A stretch of 64,000 nt of DNA from Pseudomonas schmalbachii (lineage in GTDB: Bacteria; Pseudomonadota; Gammaproteobacteria; Pseudomonadales; Pseudomonadaceae): contig NZ_JAELYA010000001.1 of NCBI RefSeq assembly GCF_017589465.1, positions 62,001-126,000 on the forward strand, given 5' to 3'. Shown piece after piece: positions 52,014 to 60,840 of the stretch. The number at the start of each line of letters is the position of its first letter. Position 1 is the stretch's first letter. The translations under genes and the position numbers were made by a program. Under the pieces are notes generated by a model, which worked only from the letters and a program-made list of their open reading frames with translations, ran no database searches and was not told the DNA's origin.

Positions 52014-52508
52014 CTAGTCCCTGGAAAACAGAATGCGTACCCCGCGCCGACCGAGCGCCAGGGCCAGACCGGCGGGGTCGTCCACGCGGCCGAGGCGGGT
52101 GTACGAGTAGGGTGAGTCGAACGTCAGGTAGAAGACGACCAGCGTGTCCGACCCATACAGCATGAGATCGCCATTGCGGATCGTTCCCGGCCGGCTGGCA
52201 TTCGTGGGCAGCGTTTTGGGCAGGTCGCCGTGCTTTTCGTTGCCGTTGAGTTCGGCCATGTCCAGTGTCAGCGGCAGCAGCGTGGCGAATGCGCGTGCAG
52301 CGGCGTTGTCGGCCAGGGTGATGGCGAAACGGTGTTCGCCGACGGTCATCCACATGCGTGATTCCTCCGGTTTTACAGATGCCGTGCCGGGCAAGTCCGA
52401 CGTGGCGTGCTGGCCGGCTTCGCCACAACCCAGCACGAGCAGGCCGACCAGCAGACTCAGGCCGCGCAAGGTTCGTAAGCCCCGAGTTCGGCGGCTGCTC
52501 ATGGGCAT
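52014..52508 (-). CDS. Lipoprotein with a cyclophilin-like domain
   Basis: A 164-residue lipoprotein (LSLLVGLLVLGCGEAG, lipobox LVLGC) followed by a cyclophilin-like fold: MWMTVGEHRFAITLADNAAA, LTLDMAELNGNEKH, GDLMLYGSDTLVVFY and the final DDPAGLALALGRRGVRI. This matches the cyclophilin_like (DUF4863-type) family in Proteobacteria, which lacks proline isomerase residues. The start overlaps the end of the MFS gene by 10 nt, so it is translated from the same mRNA. The ATG at 52508 has GGAG at 8 nt. Function unknown; a ligand-binding envelope protein linked to the transporter is likely. Confidence 0.83.
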   Translation of the reverse strand: MPMSSRRTRGLRTLRGLSLLVGLLVLGCGEAGQHATSDLPGTASVKPEESRMWMTVGEHRFAITLADNAAARAFATLLPLTLDMAELNGNEKHGDLPKTLPTNASRPGTIRNGDLMLYGSDTLVVFYLTFDSPYSYTRLGRVDDPAGLALALGRRGVRILFSRD

Positions 52509-53719
52509 CGCTTTTCTCCTTGCTCCACGTGTGGCGCTGGCGAGCGTGAGGCCAGGAAGGTCAGCACGGCGGCGAGCAGCAGCACGGCCGCGCTCACCGC
52601 GAAGGTGCTCCGGTAGCCGCTGCCATCGAACAGCAGGCCGCCAAGGGTGGAGCCCAGGGCGATGGACAACTGGATCACCGCCACCATCATCCCGCCGCCG
52701 GCTTCGGCGTTCCCGGGCATGGCCTGGGCGATCCAGCTCCACCAACCCACCGGGGCCGCGGTGGCCACCAGGCCCCAAAGGCCCAGCAGTACCGCGACGG
52801 CCGCGGTCCAGGCGCCGAAGGGAATCAGCGCCAGGGCGATCGCCGCCATCAGCAGCGGAAGGGTGATCAGCGTTCGGTAGAGGCCCTTCTCCAGGAGCGT
52901 GCCGATCAGCAAAGTGCCGATGAAGCCGGCCACCCCGATGACCAGCAGGATGAGCGAGAGCGTGGAAATGCCGACATGCGTCACCGTTTCGAGGAAGGGC
53001 CGCACGTAGGTAAACAGGGCGAACTGCCCCATGAAGAAAGCCCCGCAGGCGGCCATGCCCAGCGCCACGGACCGACTCCCGAACAGCTTGAGCACATTGC
53101 CGGAGCCCGGCGAACGATCATCGGCCGTCATCGACGGAAGACTGGCCCACTGCCAGGCGAACGCGATCGCCGCCACCGGCACCAGGCAGAAGAAGGCGCC
53201 GCGCCAGCCAATGACCGAACCCAGATAGCTGCCCAGCGGCGCAGCCACCACGGTGGCCAGCGCGTTGCCGCCGTTGAAGATCACCAGGGCCCGTGGCACC
53301 TGGTGGGCAGGCACCAGCCGGATGGCCGTCGCTGCCGACATGGACCAGAAGCCGCCGATGACCACGCCGATGAGGGCGCGGCCGATCATGTAGGCCAGGT
53401 AGTTCGACGCCAGTGCGACCACGGCGCCGGACAGGGCCATCACCCCGGTCAGTGCCAGCAGCAGCGTCTTGCGGTTCATGCTGCCGGCGAGCGCGGAGAT
53501 CGACAGGCTGGTCAGGACCGCAAATGCGCCGGAGATTGCGATGCCTTGCCCCGCCATCCCTTCGGTGACCTGCAGGTCCGCAGCCATCGGTGTCAGCAGG
53601 CTGACCGGCATGAATTCGGACGCGATCAGCGCGAAGACGCATAGCGACATGGCAAAGACGCCGCTCCAGCAGGCGGGTTGCGTCTCGTGAAGGGCGCGGG
53701 ATTTCATGGATCTCTTCAT
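52499..53719 (-). CDS. MFS transporter (DHA1 family, AraJ/NepI-like)
   Basis: A 406-residue carrier with 12 hydrophobic segments, the start CVFALIASEFMPVSLLTPMA typical of DHA1 drug and sugar exporters, and the helix 5 motif GSYLGSVIGWRGAFF. It lies between a LysR gene (upstream, same strand, 105-bp gap) and a lipoprotein with a 10-nt overlap. The set probably exports a toxic or signalling compound. The LysR is divergent from a hydrolase gene, so hydrolase and exporter may be controlled together. Confidence 0.9.
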   Translation of the reverse strand: MKRSMKSRALHETQPACWSGVFAMSLCVFALIASEFMPVSLLTPMAADLQVTEGMAGQGIAISGAFAVLTSLSISALAGSMNRKTLLLALTGVMALSGAVVALASNYLAYMIGRALIGVVIGGFWSMSAATAIRLVPAHQVPRALVIFNGGNALATVVAAPLGSYLGSVIGWRGAFFCLVPVAAIAFAWQWASLPSMTADDRSPGSGNVLKLFGSRSVALGMAACGAFFMGQFALFTYVRPFLETVTHVGISTLSLILLVIGVAGFIGTLLIGTLLEKGLYRTLITLPLLMAAIALALIPFGAWTAAVAVLLGLWGLVATAAPVGWWSWIAQAMPGNAEAGGGMMVAVIQLSIALGSTLGGLLFDGSGYRSTFAVSAAVLLLAAVLTFLASRSPAPHVEQGEKRCP

Positions 53720-53824
53720 GCGATGGATGCTCCCGCAGGAAGAGGCTCATGACTACCTAATCAATGCTTAACGAGGCTATAAGAGCTGCTAATCAATCAG
53801 GCGAAACGGCAGCGCCTGGCGCTT

Positions 53825-54721
53825 TTACCGGCGTTCCACCCGTAGCGCGTCGACCACCAGAGAAAATGCCGGGGAGGGCTGTCGCCGGCTCGGGTAGTAG
53901 AGGTGATATCCGGCGAAGGGCGGGCACCAGTCTTCGAGCACCCGTAGCAGACGTCCCTCGGCGAGGTGAGGGGCGAACTCTTCTTCCGGCAGATAGGCAA
54001 TGCCCACGCCGCCGACGGCGGCATCGGCGACATGGACGGTGGTGTTGAACACCAGTTGGCTATCCACGCGCACCTTCAGCTTCTTGCCCCGCCGTTCGAA
54101 CTCCCAGGCATCCACGCCGCCATAGGTCGGGAAGCGGATATTGATGCAGCGGTGCGCCACCAGGTCGCGCGGCGTCCTGGGGATCGGGTTCTCGGCGAAG
54201 TAGGAGGGCGCCGCCACCACAGCCATGCGCACGTCCGGGCCAATGGGGATCGCGATCATGTCCTGGTCCACGGTTTCGCCAAAGCGCACGCCCGCGTCGA
54301 AGCGGTCGGCGACGATGTCGCGGAAGCCGTAGTTGATATCGAACTCGAGCCGTATGTCCGGGTATTCCCGCAGCAACGGCATCAGTTTCGGCAGCAGCGT
54401 CGTCTTCACGATGTGATCGCCACAGGTGATGCGGACCGTTCCGGCCGGCTTGTCGCGTAGTTCGGTCAGCGCATCCAGTTCGGACTCGATTTCGTCGAAG
54501 CGCTGACCGATCGCCTCCAGCAGGCGCTCGCCGGCAGCGGTCAGCGAGACGCTGCGCGTGGTGCGCGTCAGCAGGCGAATCTTCAGCCGCGCCTCCAGCC
54601 CGGAGACAATTTGGCTGACGGCCGACTGGGTGACGCCCAGGTGCGCCGCCGCCCGCGTGAAACTTCCTTCCCGCGCGACCACCACGAAGGCCATGAGGTC
54701 GTTGAAGTTGTGCCGGGCCAT
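53825..54721 (-). CDS. LysR-family transcriptional regulator
   Basis: A 298-residue LysR protein of the CrgA/DsdC-like group: helix-turn-helix [20 protein letters not shown] with [20 protein letters not shown], then an effector domain ([37 protein letters not shown]). The ATG at 54721 has GGAG six bases upstream; an ATG four codons earlier has none. It is divergent from the alpha/beta hydrolase gene and upstream of an MFS exporter gene, which suggests it regulates both. Effector unknown. Confidence 0.9.
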   Translation of the reverse strand: MARHNFNDLMAFVVVAREGSFTRAAAHLGVTQSAVSQIVSGLEARLKIRLLTRTTRSVSLTAAGERLLEAIGQRFDEIESELDALTELRDKPAGTVRITCGDHIVKTTLLPKLMPLLREYPDIRLEFDINYGFRDIVADRFDAGVRFGETVDQDMIAIPIGPDVRMAVVAAPSYFAENPIPRTPRDLVAHRCINIRFPTYGGVDAWEFERRGKKLKVRVDSQLVFNTTVHVADAAVGGVGIAYLPEEEFAPHLAEGRLLRVLEDWCPPFAGYHLYYPSRRQPSPAFSLVVDALRVERR

Positions 54722-54892
54722 GCTGCGCTCCATTGAACTGATTAGCAGAATTTATAACCGCTTTAAGCATTCATTACCTAATCAGCGGCTCCCGCTTTGG
54801 TGAAAATATGACCAGTCCTTCGCTGCCTCTGGTGGGGAGGGGATTTCTCCAGACAGGGGCCGCGTCGCCCGCCAGCCGCAAGGGAAGATCCA

Positions 54893-55921
54893 ATGAAAAG
54901 ACTCGTCGTGTTGCTTGGACTTCTGATCAGTTCGTTCGCCGCAATGGGAGCCGATATGTCCAGGGGTGCAGACAATTTCTACAAGAGCGACAAGGTGACC
55001 GTGCAGAAGGTCACCTTCAAGAATCAGTACCAGATGGATGTGGTGGGCAATCTCTTCGTTCCCAAGGGCCTGGACCCGAACGGGAAGAGCCCTGCCATCG
55101 TCGTCGGCCATCCGATGGGCGCCGTGAAGGAGCAGAGCGCCAACCTGTACGCGCAGAAGCTGGCCGACCAGGGCTTCGTGACCCTGTCCCTGGACCTGTC
55201 CTTCTGGGGCGAGAGCGAGGGCCAGCCGCGCAATGCCGTGCTGCCCGACCTGTATGCCGAGGATTTCAGCGCCGCGGTGGACTTCCTCGGCACCCGCTCC
55301 TTCATCGACCGCGAGCGGATCGGCGCGCTGGGCATCTGTGGCAGCGGCAGTTTCGTCATCAGTGCGGCGAAGATCGACCCACGCATGAAGGCGATCGCCA
55401 CCGTCAGCATGTACGACATGGGCGCGGCCAATCGCAATGGACTCAGGCATTCGCAAACGCTGGAGCAGCGCAAGCAGGTGATCGCCGCGGCAGCGCAGCA
55501 GCGCTACGTGGAATTCACCGGTGGCAAGGCGCTGTACACCAGCGGCACGGTGCATGAACTGACCGCCGACACACACCCGATCCAGCGCGAGTTCTACGAC
55601 TTCTACCGCACCCCGCGCGGCGAGTTCACCCCGGCCGGCTCCTCGCCGGAGCTGACCACGCACCCGACGCTGAGCAGCAACGCCAAGTTCATGAACTTCT
55701 ACCCGTTCAACGACATCGAGACCATCTCGCCGCGCCCCATGCTGTTCATCGCCGGGGAAGAGGCGCACTCGAAGGAGTTCAGCGAGGAGGCCTACCGGCT
55801 TGCAGGCGAACCGAAGGAGCTCTACATCGTTCCTGGGGCGGGGCACGTGGATCTCTACGACCGGGTGGAGCTCATTCCCTTCGACAAGCTGACGCGGTTC
55901 TTCCGGGACAACCTGAAGTAA
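54893..55921 (+). CDS. Exported alpha/beta hydrolase with a cysteine nucleophile
   Basis: A 342-residue hydrolase with a signal peptide (VVLLGLLISSFAAMGADMSR, cleavage near residue 20) and a dienelactone-hydrolase-like alpha/beta fold: GHPMGAVKEQS (oxyanion region), SLDLSFWGESEG, and the nucleophile elbow GICGSG at 147-152, where C149 stands in place of the usual serine. A candidate acid and His are in IAGEEAHS and VPGAGHVDLYD. Other members of this YcjY/dienelactone group also carry Cys. It is divergent from LysR and likely induced with it. Substrate unknown; an ester or lactone in the periplasm is plausible. Confidence 0.87.
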   Translation: MKRLVVLLGLLISSFAAMGADMSRGADNFYKSDKVTVQKVTFKNQYQMDVVGNLFVPKGLDPNGKSPAIVVGHPMGAVKEQSANLYAQKLADQGFVTLSLDLSFWGESEGQPRNAVLPDLYAEDFSAAVDFLGTRSFIDRERIGALGICGSGSFVISAAKIDPRMKAIATVSMYDMGAANRNGLRHSQTLEQRKQVIAAAAQQRYVEFTGGKALYTSGTVHELTADTHPIQREFYDFYRTPRGEFTPAGSSPELTTHPTLSSNAKFMNFYPFNDIETISPRPMLFIAGEEAHSKEFSEEAYRLAGEPKELYIVPGAGHVDLYDRVELIPFDKLTRFFRDNLK

Positions 55922-55936
55922 GCCGCCGAAGGGCTG

Positions 55937-56533
55937 TCATTCTCTTCTGGTCGTCATCCTTCCCACACTCCCGCGTGGGAAGGATGAGGCGATCTTGTCG
56001 CCTGCCGATGGCTCAGATGCTTCGGGCAGTCCATCGAGGAAGGCGGCAACCTGCCGGGTACCGCGCAGGTGCACCACGGGCACTTGCGGCCCCGTGGCCA
56101 GACGCGCGGCCTCGATACCCGGGCGGTAACCGCGATCGAAATGCCATACGAACTTCAGGAAAGTCAGGAATTCCCGGTCGAAATTCTCTCTGCAGCCCGC
56201 TGCAAGGTCAGGTCGAGGACGGTTCATGACGCTACGCATGAGCACTCGCAGTAAACAGGTCAGCCGCGGCGTATCGAGCCAGATGACCAGGTCGGCGCGG
56301 GGCAGGCGCAGGTCGAAGGTGCGCCGGGCATAGTTGCCTTCGCAGACCCAGGCATCCGTCGCAACCGCATCGCGGACCCGTTCACGGAAGTGCTCAGCGT
56401 CGGGCTCGACCCAGCCGGGTTTCCAGAACAGCGCGTCCAGATGCACCACCGGCAAGCCAAGGCACTTGCCCAGGGCGCGAGCGAGGGTGGATTTGCCGCT
56501 GCCGGCATTGCCCAGAATCACAATCCGTTGCAT
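55937..56533 (-). CDS. P-loop nucleoside/adenylate-kinase-like protein (FlaR/topology modulation type)
   Basis: A 198-residue P-loop NTPase: Walker A GNAGSGKST at residues 8-16, HLDALFWKPGWVEPD, CEGNYARRTFDLRL and DLVIWLDTPRLTCLLRVL with a Walker B-like aspartate. These are the hallmarks of the adenylate-kinase-like proteins labelled topology modulation or FlaR-like. The substrate is unknown; a small-molecule kinase is likely. It ends 15 bp from the convergent hydrolase gene. Confidence 0.85.
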   Translation of the reverse strand: MQRIVILGNAGSGKSTLARALGKCLGLPVVHLDALFWKPGWVEPDAEHFRERVRDAVATDAWVCEGNYARRTFDLRLPRADLVIWLDTPRLTCLLRVLMRSVMNRPRPDLAAGCRENFDREFLTFLKFVWHFDRGYRPGIEAARLATGPQVPVVHLRGTRQVAAFLDGLPEASEPSAGDKIASSFPRGSVGRMTTRRE

Positions 56534-56614
56534 GGAGACTTCCTGTCGCGAAAAGGGGCGGCGATTTTGAGGATTTTCGCCGGCCTGTCAACGGCGATCG
56601 GTCCTAACCGCTGG

Positions 56615-57094
56615 TTAACCCTTCAACGCGGCTTCGATCGCGGCGATATCGATCTTCTGCATGCCCATCATCGCTTCGAACGCGCGCTTGGCCGCCGCTC
56701 GATCGGGACCGGTAACCGCGGCCGTCAATACGCGTGGCGTGATCTGCCACGACAGGCCCCATTTGTCCTTGCACCAGCCGCATGCGCTTTCCTGGCCGCC
56801 GTTTCCAACAATCGCGTTCCACAAGCGGTCCGTCTCGGCCTGGTCGTCGGTCGCAACCTGGAACGAGAAAGCCTCGTTGTGCTTGAACGTTGCCCCTCCG
56901 TTGAGCCCAAGGCAAGGAATGCCCATCACCGTGAACTCGACTGTCAGGACATCGCCCTGCTTGCCCGCAGGATAATCGCCAGGCGCGCGATGGACAGCGA
57001 CCACGGCGCTATCCGGGAACGTCTCGGCGTAGAACGTTGCAGCATCCAGCGCAGTGCCGTCATACCAGAGACATATCGTGTTTTTGCTGATCAT
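56615..57094 (-). CDS. VOC-superfamily protein, PhnB/DUF3916-like
   Basis: A 159-residue protein starting MISKNTICLWYDGTALDAAT, with the PhnB-type vicinal-oxygen-chelate features FYAETFPDSAVVAVHRAPGD, VEFTVMGIPCLGLNGGATFK and CGWCKDKWGLSWQITP. PhnB-like proteins fold as paired beta-alpha-beta-beta-beta units, and the first domain resembles 3-demethylubiquinone methyltransferase-like proteins, but the reaction is not known. The start is placed at 57094 because the ten codons upstream lack family sequence and a GGAGAACC site precedes the ATG. Confidence 0.86.
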   Translation of the reverse strand: MISKNTICLWYDGTALDAATFYAETFPDSAVVAVHRAPGDYPAGKQGDVLTVEFTVMGIPCLGLNGGATFKHNEAFSFQVATDDQAETDRLWNAIVGNGGQESACGWCKDKWGLSWQITPRVLTAAVTGPDRAAAKRAFEAMMGMQKIDIAAIEAALKG

Positions 57095-57182
57095 CCTGGT
57101 TCTCCACGATTGGGACTGATGCATGGATTCTAGCTACGCAGCTGGCTTGGAGCGGGGACAGAGCATGTCGCTTCCCGCTCCG

Positions 57183-57304
57183 TTGCTGCCGTTCAAAGAA
57201 TGGTGGACAAAAGAGCGTTGTCCACCCTACGCCACTCCAACCATCCGCGTAGGGTGGAAAACTGCGAAGCATTTTCCACCAGGAGGTTTCCAGGCTGCCT
57301 CGCT
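57183..57304. repeat. 122-bp dispersed repeat, second copy
   Basis: Nearly identical to 46267-46388 (3 differences of 122 by eye). Two hairpins, GGTGGACAA/TTGTCCACC and GGTGGAAAA/TTTTCCACC, are joined by CCCTACGCC spacer sequence. The copies lie about 10.9 kb apart in the same orientation; both are intergenic. Confidence 0.85.
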
Positions 57305-57642
57305 AACCGGTAGGCGACAGAGACGCGACAGGCAGAGATCGACCCTTACCTACCTGTCGATTCGGCCAGGAATCGGCTAGGAGCGGACGACTGAAAGGTG
57401 CCGAACTGGACTGTGCGTATGCAACGATTCTGCGGTAAGGGCTACGGCGAAGTGCTATGTGCCAAGCCCCAAAAAACCGACCGCGAAGGCAAATACAAAA
57501 GTCAAAGAAGCCCTCTAACCAAATGACCAACGCATCGGCCAAAGATGATACTCACAGAAAAGCCTTGCATTGCTTTCGGAAAAGTATGCTTTACAAGATG
57601 GGGGAATATCCCGGGGACAGCTCTTTTCTCACACGTTACCGC
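57305..57642. other. Gap with no gene recognised
   Basis: About 340 bases between the repeat and the next stop codon. It is more AT-rich in the middle (57455-57600), with a run CCCCAAAAAACC. Short open frames on both strands show no family resemblance. Possibly decayed sequence. Confidence 0.4.
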
Positions 57643-58170
57643 TCAAGCCAGCAGCGATGTATAGCGCCGAAGGTCTCGGTCCCTTTCACCACGAACGGCA
57701 TCGAAGAAGCTCTCGCGACGATCATCAGGCACCAGTGCGGGAGGCGGGTCACTGAACATCCTTGAGGTCGGCGAGGAACGAAAGATCGCCGGGAACTCCT
57801 GCATCTTACCCGTCAGCTGCACCACTCCCTTCGACGACTTCGTGTAGGAGCGAACGAAGGTCATTGTTGCGCCATTGGCATGGGATACCGCGGCAATCAG
57901 TTTCCCGGCTGCACCTTGCTCTGTAACCGCATCGATGGGCTCAGATCCCGAGATGATCGCGTACGCCTCGGGCTTCAACTGGTGGACAAGCTCATGGCAC
58001 AGGTCGTAGTACCGCGCGCGGTCATTCATGATGGGATCGAACCACCAGTACCCGTCGCGGAAGAAGAACATGCAGCTTGGGCACAGCTCGTAGCCATGCG
58101 TGATCATGTTCGCGAGGGTGCAGAACTGGGCGGCAATGGTGGGCTTGTACCTGCTTGTGTGCTGCTGCAC
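57643..58170 (-). CDS. Hypothetical protein
   Basis: A 175-residue protein from a GTG at 58170 with GGAG eight bases upstream; the next ATG (58107) would drop 21 residues. Features: a cysteine pair in ELCPSCMFFFRDGYWWFDPI, a region YDLCHELVHQLKPEAYAIIS, and a polar C-terminal third. The aromatic-rich HELVHQ stretch is not a convincing HExxH protease because context and length do not fit. No family recognised. It is an isolated gene near repeats. Confidence 0.65.
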   Translation of the reverse strand: MQQHTSRYKPTIAAQFCTLANMITHGYELCPSCMFFFRDGYWWFDPIMNDRARYYDLCHELVHQLKPEAYAIISGSEPIDAVTEQGAAGKLIAAVSHANGATMTFVRSYTKSSKGVVQLTGKMQEFPAIFRSSPTSRMFSDPPPALVPDDRRESFFDAVRGERDRDLRRYTSLLA

Positions 58171-58442
58171 GTGACGATCTCCGAGGCACGGGGCGGCGCC
58201 ATCGTGGCATACTAGTCAATTGTGCGCCAGCCAGGCTCGGTGCGTCCCTGGAGGGACGCTGACCACCGCGAACGCTTGCCTGAGCTAGGCCGCCGCTGCC
58301 ATTTCCCGAGGCACCAGGACCAGTCGCCAGTTGCTCTCCGCATTCCCGCGATTCTTCATCTGCACCAGCATCCACCGGCAGCACCTGGCTATTCTCTGCC
58401 GCTTGCTTCTCTGGTCCAATCTCGCACTCAAGCCAAGCCCAA

Positions 58443-59348
58443 TCACCCATCCGCAAACAACTCCACCATCAACTGCCTCAACCATCGGTTGGCCGGATCA
58501 CGGTGATATTTCGCGTGCCAGAACAGGTTGATGTCGATCTCCGGCAACTGGACCGGGTGGGGTAGGGCGATCAGGTCGAAGGGCTCGATGCAGGAGTCGG
58601 CGAAGCGTTCGGGGACGGTGGCCAGCAGGTCGGTTCGCTGGAGGATGTGGCCGACCGCGACGAAGTGCGGGACTTCCAGGCGGATGTCGCGTTCGATGCC
58701 CAGTCGCGCCATGTGCGCGTCCACCTCGCCGTGACCGGTGCTGGCGGAGATGACCCGCACATGACCGTAGGCGCAGAAACGCTCCAGGGTCAGCGGCTCG
58801 CGGGTGGCCGGGTGGTTGCGGCGGCACATGCAGACGTAGCGGTGGTGGAACAGCCGGCGCTTGTGGAAGCCGGCCTGCAGGTGCGGCAGCAGGCCGACGG
58901 CGAGGTCGACGGTGCCGTTCTGCAGGGCTTCGATCAGGGTCACCGAGGTATTGCGTACCGTGCTGATCCGGCATTTCGGCGCCAGGCGGGCGAGGGCGTC
59001 CATCAGGCGCGGGGTGAAGTAGATTTCGCCGATGTCGGTCATGGCGATACTGAAGGTGCGCTCGCTGGTTGCCGGGTCGAAGCTGTCCTGCCGGCTCAGG
59101 GCCTCGCGCAGGGTGTGGATCGCCAGCGAGACTGGCTCGGCCAGTTGCTCCGCATAGGGTGTCGGCTCCATGCCCTGGTAGGTGCGCACGAAGAGGTCGT
59201 CCTGCAGGGCGCCGCGCAGGCGCTTGAGGGCGTTGCTGACGGCCGGCTGGGTCAGGCCGAGGTTGTCCGCCGCGGTCGATACGCGTCGGTCGACGAGCAA
59301 CTGGTTGAAGACCACCAGCAGGTTCAGGTCCAGATCCCGGATATCCAT
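58443..59348 (-). CDS. LysR-family regulator, NahR-like
   Basis: A 301-residue LysR protein with the NodD/NahR-type start MDIRDLDLNLLVVFNQLLVD, RRVSTAADNLGLTQPAVSNA and an effector domain with RTFSIAMTDIGEIYF and RRLFHHRYVCMCRRNHP. This pattern is shared with NahR of naphthalene/salicylate pathways. It is divergent from salicylate hydroxylase, and a NahR-like box lies in between, so it is probably the salicylate-responsive activator of that gene. The paralogue PcaQ/LinR group is less likely given the neighbour. Confidence 0.9.
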   Translation of the reverse strand: MDIRDLDLNLLVVFNQLLVDRRVSTAADNLGLTQPAVSNALKRLRGALQDDLFVRTYQGMEPTPYAEQLAEPVSLAIHTLREALSRQDSFDPATSERTFSIAMTDIGEIYFTPRLMDALARLAPKCRISTVRNTSVTLIEALQNGTVDLAVGLLPHLQAGFHKRRLFHHRYVCMCRRNHPATREPLTLERFCAYGHVRVISASTGHGEVDAHMARLGIERDIRLEVPHFVAVGHILQRTDLLATVPERFADSCIEPFDLIALPHPVQLPEIDINLFWHAKYHRDPANRWLRQLMVELFADG

Positions 59349-59374
59349 GAAACCTCTCGCATGGGCAGGTCTGT

Positions 59375-59432
59375 AGGAATATTCATACCCATGATAATCC
59401 GTATGCGGGTCGCTGCATTTATCAATATTCCT
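59375..59432. promoter_or_regulatory. NahR-like binding region between the LysR and nahG genes
   Basis: At 59381-59395 the sequence ATTCATACCCATGAT fits the published NahR consensus ATTCACGCTNNTGAT at 10 of 13 defined positions. It is bracketed by a 9-bp inverted repeat AGGAATATT/AATATTCCT (59375-59383 and 59424-59432). It lies about 90-110 nt before the nahG start, a suitable place for activator binding. Confidence 0.7.
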
Positions 59433-59482
59433 GCGCCCGCCATGATGGCCTCACTCCAACAACAACCATCATGGGTACGAAC

Positions 59483-60772
59483 ATGAGCAAGAAGCCTGCC
59501 TTGCGAGTCGGCATCATCGGCGGCGGTATCTCCGGCGTCGCCCTGGCACTGGACCTGTGCCGCCATTCCCATCTCGACGTCCGCCTGTTCGAGTCCGCAC
59601 CGGCCTTCGGTGAAGTGGGCGCGGGGGTTTCCTTCGGCGCCAATGCGGTCCGCGCCATCGCCGGGCTGGGCCTGGCCGAACCCTACGGGCAGGTCGCCGA
59701 CCGTACGCCGGAGCCCTGGCAGGACGTGTGGTTCGAGTGGCGCCGCAGCAGCGATGCCGGCTACCTGGGCGCCAGTGTGGCGCCAGGGGTAGGGCAGTCG
59801 TCCGTGCACCGGGCGGACTTCCTCGATGTGCTGGCCAGCCGGCTGCCCGAGGGCATCGCGCAGTTCAACAAGCGCGCCGCCAGCGTCGAGCAGCAGGGTG
59901 ACGAAGCCCGCGTGCTGTTCACCGACGGCAGCGACTACCGCTGCGACCTGCTGATCGCCGCGGACGGCATCAAGTCCGCCATCCGCAACCATGTGCTCGA
60001 AGGGCTGGGCGCCGCTCCGGTCGCTCCACGCTTCAGCGGCACCTGCGCCTATCGCGGCATGATCGACAGCCTGCGCCTGCGGGAAGCCTACCAGGCCGCC
60101 GGCATCGACGAGCACCTCGTGGATGTGCCACAGATGTATCTCGGCCTCGACGGCCACATCCTGACCTTCCCGGTGAAGCACGGACGCATCATCAACGTGG
60201 TGGCCTTCGTCTCGGATCGCAGCTCACCGGCACCCATCTGGCCGAAGAATGCGCCCTGGGTACGCGAGGCCAGCCAGCGCGAAATGCTCGATGCCTTCGC
60301 CGGCTGGGGCGATGCCGCGCGCGTGCTGCTGCAGTGCATTCCCGCGCCGACCCACTGGGCGCTGCACGATCTCGCCGAGCTGCCGGGTTACGTGCACGGC
60401 CGCGTGGCGCTGATCGGCGATGCCGCGCACGCCATGCTGCCGCACCAGGGCGCCGGGGCGGGGCAGGGGCTGGAGGACGCCTACTTCCTGGCCCGCCTGC
60501 TCGGCGAACCGCAGCTGCGCGCCAGCGACCTGAGCGCGCTGCTGGAAAGCTACGACGCCCTGCGCCGCCCGCGTGCCTGCCGGGTACAGCGCACCTCCTG
60601 GGAGACGGGCGAGCTGTACGAACTGCGCGATCCGGCAGTCGGCTCGGACGAACAGGCGCTGGGCGCGACCCTGGCCAGCCGTTTCGACTGGCTGTGGAAC
60701 CACGACCTTGATGCCGACGTGGCCGAAGCCCGCGCGCGCCTGGGCTGGGCGACCCTGAGCGACTGCGCCTGA
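59483..60772 (+). CDS. nahG: Salicylate 1-monooxygenase (NahG-type)
   Basis: A 429-residue FAD-dependent aromatic monooxygenase, with GGGISG at residues 13-18, the segment FGEVGAGVSFGANAVRAIAG, the NahG-like run RTPEPWQDVWFEWRR, and the FAD ribityl motif GDAAHAMLPHQGAGAGQGLE. Much of the sequence recalls plasmid-borne NahG of Pseudomonas putida, including GTCAYRGMIDSLRLREAY. It converts salicylate plus NADH and O2 to catechol and CO2. An ATG four codons upstream is possible; neither start has a strong ribosome binding site. It is followed by an aromatic-acid transporter, so the pair imports and oxidises salicylate. No catechol dioxygenase is present here. Confidence 0.93.
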   Translation: MSKKPALRVGIIGGGISGVALALDLCRHSHLDVRLFESAPAFGEVGAGVSFGANAVRAIAGLGLAEPYGQVADRTPEPWQDVWFEWRRSSDAGYLGASVAPGVGQSSVHRADFLDVLASRLPEGIAQFNKRAASVEQQGDEARVLFTDGSDYRCDLLIAADGIKSAIRNHVLEGLGAAPVAPRFSGTCAYRGMIDSLRLREAYQAAGIDEHLVDVPQMYLGLDGHILTFPVKHGRIINVVAFVSDRSSPAPIWPKNAPWVREASQREMLDAFAGWGDAARVLLQCIPAPTHWALHDLAELPGYVHGRVALIGDAAHAMLPHQGAGAGQGLEDAYFLARLLGEPQLRASDLSALLESYDALRRPRACRVQRTSWETGELYELRDPAVGSDEQALGATLASRFDWLWNHDLDADVAEARARLGWATLSDCA

Positions 60773-60840
60773 CAGTCTCGTTTACCGGGCGCGCCACCTG
60801 GCGCCCCCGGCTCCATAACAATGACAAGAAGAGCCATGCC

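Noticed and set aside
57643-58170. HELVHQ read as a zinc-protease HExxH motif in the hypothetical protein
   Set aside because: The protein is short, lacks a third ligand region and resembles no protease family; the match is probably fortuitous.
58242-58259. Hairpin GCGTCCCT/AGGGACGC as a terminator
   Set aside because: Genes on both sides read leftwards and the hairpin is neither just after a stop codon nor followed by T, so a terminator role is unsupported.
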